DNA of 64,000 bases from NCBI RefSeq assembly GCF_004522155.1, contig NZ_SDEA01000001.1, positions 434,001 to 498,000 of the forward strand, in the 5' to 3' direction. The number at the start of each line of letters is the position of its first letter. Position 1 is the first letter of the stretch. The position numbers were made by a program, and so were the translations under genes. The notes below the pieces were generated by a model. It was not told the DNA's origin. It worked only from the letters and a program-made list of their open reading frames with translations, and ran no database searches. Source of the DNA: Paracoccus luteus (GTDB lineage: Bacteria > Pseudomonadota > Alphaproteobacteria > Rhodobacterales > Rhodobacteraceae). Below are positions 58,684 to 64,000 of the stretch, piece by piece.

Positions 58684-59292
58684 TCAGGGTGCCGGAACGA
58701 TGCCGGCCAGCGGGTGGCCCTGTCCGTCCAGGGCCGCGATCACGCCCGCGCGGTCGCCGGGAGGGCGGTTCTGGCTGGCCTTCCACTTGCCCCGCATCGA
58801 CGCGACGGGCAGTTCCAGACCCACGATGCCGCGCAGCTGGGCGGCGACAAAGGCGGCGGGCGCGTCGGTCACGGCCCAGGGCCGGGCGGCCCCGGCCTCG
58901 TGCGCGTCGGTCAGGGCGGATACCTGCGCCAGCAGCCAGTCGGCGTCGTCGATGACGCGGGGCGCGCCGCGCGCCTGCACCGTCAGATAGTTCCACGTCG
59001 GCACGACCCGGCCGTGTTCGGCCTTGGACGCATACCAGCCCGGCGAGACATAGGCCTGCGGCCCTTGGAACACCGCCAGCACCGGCGCGCCCGCCCGCAG
59101 GTCGTCAAGCTGCGGGTTGGCGCGGGCCAGATGGGCGCGCAGCACCTGCGCGGCCGGATCGAGCTGCATGGGGATCAGGTTCGCGGTCAGCCCGCCCGGC
59201 CCGTGGGTGATCAGCGTGGCCAGCGGGTGCGCGGCGATCAGCGCCGCCATGACGGCGGGCCGATCCTCGGCGAACGCGGGCGGGACATACAT
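58684..59292 (-). CDS. PaiB-family FMN-binding protein
   Basis: 202 aa. MYVPPAFAEDRPAVMAALIAAHPLATLITHGPGGLTANLIPMQ is the PaiB start; PTWNYLTVQARGAP and LRGIVGLELPVASMRGKWKASQNRPPGDRAGVIAAL follow. PaiB-type proteins are split-barrel flavin/haem-fold proteins; B. subtilis PaiB is named a regulator of protease production, in an operon with the polyamine acetyltransferase PaiA. Here it overlaps the amidotransferase stop by 1 nt. A link to amines is inferred. Confidence 0.86.
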   Translation of the reverse strand: MYVPPAFAEDRPAVMAALIAAHPLATLITHGPGGLTANLIPMQLDPAAQVLRAHLARANPQLDDLRAGAPVLAVFQGPQAYVSPGWYASKAEHGRVVPTWNYLTVQARGAPRVIDDADWLLAQVSALTDAHEAGAARPWAVTDAPAAFVAAQLRGIVGLELPVASMRGKWKASQNRPPGDRAGVIAALDGQGHPLAGIVPAP

Positions 59293-59990
59293 CAGGCGGC
59301 CCCCCGCCGATCCTTCCGTTGCTGCGCGGCCTTGAAGAACGCCTCGATCCGGTCGACCACGGGGCCGGCGTCGGCCTGCCCGCGCCGGGCGCGGGCGCGG
59401 TCGATCAGCGGCCCGGGCACCGATCCGGCGCGATGTTCCATCAGCCCGTCGATGACGTCGTCGCCGAACTCGGGGTGGGCCTGCACGGTGAACGCCCGGT
59501 CGCCATAGACCAGCGCCGCATTCTCGCAGAACGCATTGCTGCCCAGCGGCTCGGCCCCCGGCGGCAGGGCGGTGACCTGATCCTGATGCCAGGCGTTCAG
59601 CGTCACCACCTGGTCGCCGAAATCGTAATCCTGCGGCCCCACGGCCCAGCCGCCCGGATGCTTGTCCACGCGCCCGCCCAGGGCCTGCGCGATGATCTGG
59701 TGGCCAAAGCAGATGCCGACCAGCGGCACGCCCGCGTCATGGGCGGTGCGGATAAAGCCTTCCAGCGGCGGGATGAAGGTGTGATCCTCATACGCGCCGT
59801 GGCGCGACCCGGTGATCAGCCACCCGTCCGCGTCGTGGACGGTGGCAGGAAACTGCATCGCTTCGACGTGATAGCTGTCGAAGTCAAAGCCCCGCCCGGC
59901 CAGCAGCCGCACGAACATGTCGTCATAATCGCCGACCTCGCCGCGGATGACCTCGGGCGACTGGCCGCATTTCAGGATGCCGATCCGCAT
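59292..59990 (-). CDS. Class I glutamine amidotransferase-like protein
   Basis: 232 aa, GATase1 fold. The nucleophile elbow is GVPLVGICFGHQIIAQALGG (Cys about residue 95), and the catalytic His-Glu is QAHPEFGDD. A second Gly-Ser segment (GWLITGSRHGAYED) is typical. In PuuD the Cys-His-Glu triad hydrolyses gamma-glutamyl-GABA, the last cleavage in the pathway. PuuD-like function is plausible but GMP-synthase-like amidotransferases look similar. Confidence 0.8.
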   Translation of the reverse strand: MRIGILKCGQSPEVIRGEVGDYDDMFVRLLAGRGFDFDSYHVEAMQFPATVHDADGWLITGSRHGAYEDHTFIPPLEGFIRTAHDAGVPLVGICFGHQIIAQALGGRVDKHPGGWAVGPQDYDFGDQVVTLNAWHQDQVTALPPGAEPLGSNAFCENAALVYGDRAFTVQAHPEFGDDVIDGLMEHRAGSVPGPLIDRARARRGQADAGPVVDRIEAFFKAAQQRKDRRGAA

Positions 59991-60131
59991 CGAAGACTCG
60001 CTGGTTTGTTCGGCGACACGTTAGGCGCGGGGCAGGGGGCGCCGCAAGGGGGGCGTCTGCGCCAAAGGGCCGGGTGGCTGTCGGCGCGTCCGCCGTGATA
60101 GCGTGCCGCCGAACGAACAGGAGAGATGCCC

Positions 60132-61259
60132 ATGCCCGGACTGCGCCCCGACGTCGATCCCGACGGTCTGCTGGAGTTTTCGGTGGTGTTCACCGACCGC
60201 AGCCTGAACCACATGTCGCAGCGGTTCCAGCAGGTGATGCGCGACATCTCGGCCACCGCGACCGAGGTCTATGGCGCGGCGGCCGTGGCGCTGGTGCCCG
60301 GCGGCGGCACCTGCGCGATGGAATCGGTGGCGCGGCAGTTCGGGCGCGACGCCCATGCGCTGATCGTGCGCAACGGCTGGTTTTCCTATCGCTGGACGCA
60401 GATATTCGAGGCCGGCGGCTTCGCCCGCGACACCACGGTCGTGATGGCGCGCCCGGCCGGGAACGATCCCCGCCCCGCCTATGCCCCTCCGCCCATCGAG
60501 GAGGTGACGGCCCGCATCCGCGAGACCCGCCCCGACGCGGTGTTCGCGCCCCATGTCGAGACCTCGGCCGGGCTGATCCTGCCCGACGACTATATCGCGG
60601 CGCTGGCCGATGCCGCGCACGAGGTCGGCGCGCTGATGGTGCTGGACTGCATCGCCTCGGGCGCGATCTGGGTGGACATGGCCGCGACCGGCGTCGACGT
60701 GCTGATCTCGGCCCCGCAAAAGGGGTGGAGCGCGTCGCCCTCGGCCGGGATGGTGATGCTGTCGGACCGCGCGGTCCAGCGGCTTGACGCGACGGTCAGC
60801 GACAGCTTTGCGCTGGACCTGAAGAAATGGCGGTCGATCATGGCGGCCTATGAGGGCGGCGGGCACGCCTATCACGCGACGCTGCCGACCGACGCGCTGG
60901 TCGGGCTGCGCGACGCGATGGCCGAGACGCGCGACATGGGGCTGGACGCCGCGCGCGACGCGCAGCAGCGGCTGGGCCGCGCCGTCCGGGACGAGCTGGC
61001 GCGGCGCGGCATCCGGTCCGTCGCCGCGGACGGGTTCGGCGCGCCGGGCGTGGTGGTCAGCTATACAGACGACCCCGACATCCAGAACGGCCGCAAGTTC
61101 GCCGCCCAAGGCATGCAGATCGCCGCGGGCGTGCCCCTGCAGGTCGGCGAGGGCGCGGATTTCCGCACCTTCCGGCTGGGGTTGTTCGGGCTGGACAAGC
61201 TGCGCGACGTGGACGCCACGATGGCCCGCCTGACGGCGGTGCTGGACCGCGTGCTGTAA
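60132..61259 (+). CDS. Class V aminotransferase (PLP-dependent)
   Basis: 375 aa from ATG 60132, where AGGAG lies 8 nt upstream; the ATG at 60126 is too near it. VALVPGGGTCAMESVARQF, VLDCIASGAIWVDM, and SAPQKGWSASPSAGMVML with the PLP lysine (K in PQKG) fit the alanine-glyoxylate/serine-pyruvate family. It runs opposite to the neighbouring genes. The substrate is unknown; it might act on the amino group released in the cluster, which is inference. Confidence 0.87.
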   Translation: MPGLRPDVDPDGLLEFSVVFTDRSLNHMSQRFQQVMRDISATATEVYGAAAVALVPGGGTCAMESVARQFGRDAHALIVRNGWFSYRWTQIFEAGGFARDTTVVMARPAGNDPRPAYAPPPIEEVTARIRETRPDAVFAPHVETSAGLILPDDYIAALADAAHEVGALMVLDCIASGAIWVDMAATGVDVLISAPQKGWSASPSAGMVMLSDRAVQRLDATVSDSFALDLKKWRSIMAAYEGGGHAYHATLPTDALVGLRDAMAETRDMGLDAARDAQQRLGRAVRDELARRGIRSVAADGFGAPGVVVSYTDDPDIQNGRKFAAQGMQIAAGVPLQVGEGADFRTFRLGLFGLDKLRDVDATMARLTAVLDRVL

Positions 61260-61303
61260 ACCGGCGCCGGGCGCGCCGCTGCGGGGCGCCCGGCATCCCC
61301 GGC

Positions 61304-62635
61304 TCAGACCGTGTCCAGATACAGCTCGACCGTCTCCTCGTCCGACAGCTCGGCCATATAGTGCAGCTCCTGCCGCTTGGTCATCACCAGGTTCCCGATC
61401 AGGTGATCGGGAAAGATGCGGCGGATCTGGGGGCTTGTCTCGAACGCGTCGATGGCCGCGCCCCAGTCGGTGGGCAGCTGCGCCAGCCCTTGGTCATAGG
61501 CGTTGCCGGTGATCGGGGGTGGGCAGTCGGCCCGATCCTCGATCCCGTTCAGCGCCGCGCCCAGGATGGCGGCGACCGTCAGATAGGGGTTCACGTCGCC
61601 GCCCGGCGTGCGGTGTTCGATCCGCCGCGCCTTGGGGCCGGACGAGGGGATGCGGATCGCCGAGGTGCGGTTCTCATACGCCCAGCCGATCCCCGTCGGC
61701 GCGTGGGCGTTCGGCACCAGCCGGTCATAGCTGTTCTCGTGCGGCGCAAACAGCAGCGTCGAACCCGGCATCGCCTCCAGGCAGCCCGCGACCGCGTGGC
61801 GCAGCACATCCGACCCGGCGTTCGTTCCGTCGTCGAAAATGTTCCGGCCGCGCGCGTCCAGCACCGAGAAATGCATGTGCATCCCCGATCCGTTGAACAG
61901 CTCATAGGGCTTGGCCATGAACGACCCGGCAAAGCCGAAGCGGCGCGCCAGCCCCTTGACCAGCTGCTTGAACAGCCAGGCGTCGTCCGCCGCCTTCAGC
62001 GGGTCGGGCTGGTGCATCATGTTGATCTCGAACTGCCCCGGCGCGGCCTCGGAAATGGCGGTGTCGGCGGGGATGTCCATCGCCTCGCACGCTTCGTAAA
62101 GCGCGGTGAAAAAGCGGTCGAACGCGTCCAGCGCGCGCAGGGACAGGGTTTCCGCCCCGGTGCGGCGCTTGCCCGACCGGGGGCTGCGCGGCACCCGCAG
62201 GTCGCTGCCGGAATCGTCGATCAGGAAGAACTCAAGCTCGGTCGCCACCACGGCGGTCAGCCCGGCCGCCTTGTAGCGTTCGACCACCCGCGCCAGCGCC
62301 TGCCGGGGATCGCCGTCATAGGGGCGTCCGTCGGGGTGGAACATCCAGATCGGCAGCAGGCCGGACGGCGCATCAAGCCAGGGCATCGGCATGAAGCCGC
62401 GTTCCGTCGGCATCAGCAGCGCGTCGGGGTCGCCCGCCTTGAACACAAGGGGGCTGTTCTCGACGTCCTCGCCCCAGATGTCCATGTTCAGGACGGAATA
62501 CGGGAACTTGGTTCCCTCGGTCAAAAGCTTGTCGGCAAAGCGGGCCGGGATGCGTTTGCCGCGCGCGACGCCGTTCAGATCGGCGGCCGCCACGCGGATC
62601 GTCTTTACCTCGGGATGTTCCCTCAGCCAGTCCAT
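61304..62635 (-). CDS. Glutamine synthetase-like gamma-glutamylamine ligase, second of two
   Basis: 443 aa. ATELEFFLIDDSG (metal Glu), AAPGQFEINMMHQPDPLKAADDAWLFKQLVKG, MHMHFSVLDARGRNIFDDGTNAGSD and YENRTSAIRIPSSGPKARRIEHRTPGGDVNPYLTVA show a GS fold. It differs from the ligase at 57283 in the N-terminus and in the ESSxx/ENR segments, so it probably has another amine substrate. It lies 3 nt before the ABC permease stop, hence one operon with the transporter. Confidence 0.88.
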   Translation of the reverse strand: MDWLREHPEVKTIRVAAADLNGVARGKRIPARFADKLLTEGTKFPYSVLNMDIWGEDVENSPLVFKAGDPDALLMPTERGFMPMPWLDAPSGLLPIWMFHPDGRPYDGDPRQALARVVERYKAAGLTAVVATELEFFLIDDSGSDLRVPRSPRSGKRRTGAETLSLRALDAFDRFFTALYEACEAMDIPADTAISEAAPGQFEINMMHQPDPLKAADDAWLFKQLVKGLARRFGFAGSFMAKPYELFNGSGMHMHFSVLDARGRNIFDDGTNAGSDVLRHAVAGCLEAMPGSTLLFAPHENSYDRLVPNAHAPTGIGWAYENRTSAIRIPSSGPKARRIEHRTPGGDVNPYLTVAAILGAALNGIEDRADCPPPITGNAYDQGLAQLPTDWGAAIDAFETSPQIRRIFPDHLIGNLVMTKRQELHYMAELSDEETVELYLDTV

Positions 62636-62638
62636 GTG

Positions 62639-63466
62639 TCACCTGATGATGTTCGGCCGATAGCGCAGCCGCTGGACGGCACCCGGCAAATGCCGGTTCA
62701 GCCGCCTGTTGACGACCCCGAAAAGGGCAATCAGCCCCAGGGTCAAAAGGATGAAATAGCCCGCCACGATGGGATAGGCGACAAAGGGGTTAAAGGTCTT
62801 GTCCGCGAAATAGCTGGCGTAATACAGGCTGTCGCCCTTTTGCTGGAACGCCGGAAAGCCCGAGAAATAGACCAGCGTCGTGGCGTGGAACAGGAAGATC
62901 GCCTCGTTGGTATAGGCGGGCCAGGCCAGCCGCATCATCGTCGGCCAGACGATGCGCCGGAACCGCGCCCAGCCGGTCAGGCCATAGGCGTCCGCGGCCT
63001 CGAGATCGCCCTTGGGCACGTTGCGCAGCGCGCCGTGAAAGATCTCGGCCGAATAGGCGGCGGTGTTCAGGGTCAGCACGATCAGCGCGCCCGCCCAGGC
63101 GCGCGCCAGCCAGCCGGTGGGCAGCGTCACACCCAGAAACGACAGCCCGTCGCGCGGCAGCAACACCAGCGCCGAATAGGCCAGGAAGAACTGGATGAAC
63201 AGCGGGCTGCCGCGAAAGACAAAGATGAACGCCTCGGCCGGGCGGCGGACCCAGGGGTTGCGGCTGGCCTTTCCCAGCGCCAGCGCGTTGGCCAGCACGA
63301 ACCCGGCCGCCAGCGCCAGCGCGCCGAAATAGATGTTCCAGATCAGCCCCGACCCGATCAGCGTGACTTGCTGGCACAGGGTGAAATCGCTGCGCGGCAG
63401 CAGCCGTTCGCCGATGCCGATCGCGCGCAACCCGTAATCGGCGATGGTCTGCAGGCACTGGTTCAT
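62639..63466 (-). CDS. Amino-acid/polyamine ABC transporter permease (HisM-like)
   Basis: 275 aa from ATG 63466, with five or six hydrophobic helices. The cytoplasmic ABC-contact loop is GALRNVPKGDLEAADAYGLTGWARFRRIVWP (EAA motif). It is the second permease of a HisQM/ArtQM pair; the first overlaps it by 4 nt. The longer frame to 63769 overlaps that gene and is rejected. The substrate is inferred from the ligases next door. Confidence 0.88.
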   Translation of the reverse strand: MNQCLQTIADYGLRAIGIGERLLPRSDFTLCQQVTLIGSGLIWNIYFGALALAAGFVLANALALGKASRNPWVRRPAEAFIFVFRGSPLFIQFFLAYSALVLLPRDGLSFLGVTLPTGWLARAWAGALIVLTLNTAAYSAEIFHGALRNVPKGDLEAADAYGLTGWARFRRIVWPTMMRLAWPAYTNEAIFLFHATTLVYFSGFPAFQQKGDSLYYASYFADKTFNPFVAYPIVAGYFILLTLGLIALFGVVNRRLNRHLPGAVQRLRYRPNIIR

Positions 63467-64000
63467 GCGGGCGTCCCGGTCTTGCGCAGCGCCTCGCCGG
63501 CCAGGGTGGCCTGCCCGCGCGAAAGCCGCGCGGCCACCCGGTCGATCAGCCGCTGCGAGACCCAGGTCATCAGCAGATAGAAGACCAGCAGCGCCAGGAA
63601 ATACCACACCCGCCAGTCGCCGTGGGGATAGGCATAGGTGGTGGTCTTGGACCCGCCCAGCTCGCGCGCCCAATAGACGATGTCCTCGACCCCCAGAAGG
63701 AACAGCAGCGGCGTCGCCTTGACCAGGATCATCCACAGGTTCGACAGGCCCGGCAGGGCATAGGTCCACATCTGCGGGATCAGGATGCGCCGGTCGATCT
63801 GGCGCGGGGTCATGCCATAGGCCTCGGCTGTTTCCAGCTGCGCGCGGGGCACCGCCCCCATCGCGCCATAAAGGACGTTGGCGGCGAACGCGCCGAAGAC
63901 AAAGGCAAAGGCCGCCACCGCCAGCCCGACGCCATACAGGTCATGCACCCATTCCGGGCTGACCGATAGCGGCATCTTGGCGGGCGCGCAGACGACGAAC
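63463..64000 (-). CDS. Amino-acid/polyamine ABC transporter permease (HisQ-like), start cut by window edge
   Basis: Partial: 179 codons present, the N-terminus lies beyond the window. The reading frame is open to the edge (FVVCAPAKMPLSVSPEWVHD). EAA loop: ETAEAYGMTPRQIDRRILIPQMW. It continues with LVKATPLLFLLGVEDIVYWARELG. The substrate-binding protein and ATPase genes are presumably further left on the minus strand. Confidence 0.86.
   Translation of the reverse strand, partial: FVVCAPAKMPLSVSPEWVHDLYGVGLAVAAFAFVFGAFAANVLYGAMGAVPRAQLETAEAYGMTPRQIDRRILIPQMWTYALPGLSNLWMILVKATPLLFLLGVEDIVYWARELGGSKTTTYAYPHGDWRVWYFLALLVFYLLMTWVSQRLIDRVAARLSRGQATLAGEALRKTGTPA

Overview
High-GC alphaproteobacterial chromosome segment, most likely from a Paracoccus-like member of the Rhodobacterales. 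Three things point there: the pairing of an F1-ATPase zeta-subunit gene with purC-purS, the FlaF/FlbT flagellin control genes, and a five-gene fds NAD-formate dehydrogenase operon. Nearly all genes have the same GC-rich codon use. The exception is an AT-rich patch at about 24.05-25.72 kb, which holds one gene and looks acquired. No rRNA, tRNA, CRISPR array, IS element or prophage was seen, and no gap between genes exceeds about 220 bases.

Layout. 0-4.7 kb: an acyl-CoA dehydrogenase (cut by the window edge), two MerR regulators, two hotdog thioesterases and a MATE exporter. 4.7-6.2 kb: F1-ATPase inhibitor zeta, then purC-purS. 6.3-13.3 kb: a LysR regulator and fdsGBACD (soluble Mo/Fe-S/FMN formate dehydrogenase). 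13.3-17.3 kb: RNase R and PEP carboxykinase. 17.4-19.6 kb: a sugar-independent PTS regulatory set (short HPr kinase, RapZ, EIIA-Man, HPr). 19.6-23.3 kb: a TetR regulator, a DUF2852 protein, glutamate-cysteine ligase and chorismate synthase. 23.4-25.7 kb: a small accessory patch with an 11-bp-phased repeat array, a frameshifted BrnA-like antitoxin gene, and an AT-rich AlbA_2/ATPase gene behind a 38-bp palindrome. 25.7-29.1 kb: carB. 29.2-35.2 kb: flagellar genes (flgD, fliK, a rod-binding protein, a FlgN-like chaperone, flagellin, flaF, flbT, DUF1217). 35.3-41.7 kb: a DUF475 membrane protein, parE, a GST, RNase D, a GNAT and MgtC. 41.7-46.7 kb: hisF-hisE, then DUF177-rpmF-plsX-fabH, with bamE divergent. 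46.7-52.6 kb: msrB, olsB, tgt, a TRIC-like channel, rnhA, ispH, a NYN nuclease and folK. 52.6-55.9 kb: rpoZ, the (p)ppGpp enzyme rsh and a DUF2062 protein. 55.9-64 kb: a gamma-glutamyl-polyamine/amine catabolic region with two glutamine-synthetase-like ligases, a PuuB-like oxidase, a class I amidotransferase, PaiB, a class V aminotransferase and two ABC permeases, the last cut by the window edge.

How the parts fit. The PTS set probably reports phosphoenolpyruvate or nitrogen state and sits next to pckA, which makes PEP. FlbT presumably controls flagellin mRNA, whose leader carries two stem-loops. The 56-64 kb genes look like one uptake and gamma-glutamylation pathway for amines. Non-coding structure recurs across the window: four copies of a stem-loop plus 'GGATATTTGG' element lie between genes, and several perfect palindromes sit just upstream of starts (fds operon, DUF2852, rpoZ, AlbA_2 gene). 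The accessory patch at 23.4-25.7 kb is the least ordinary part.
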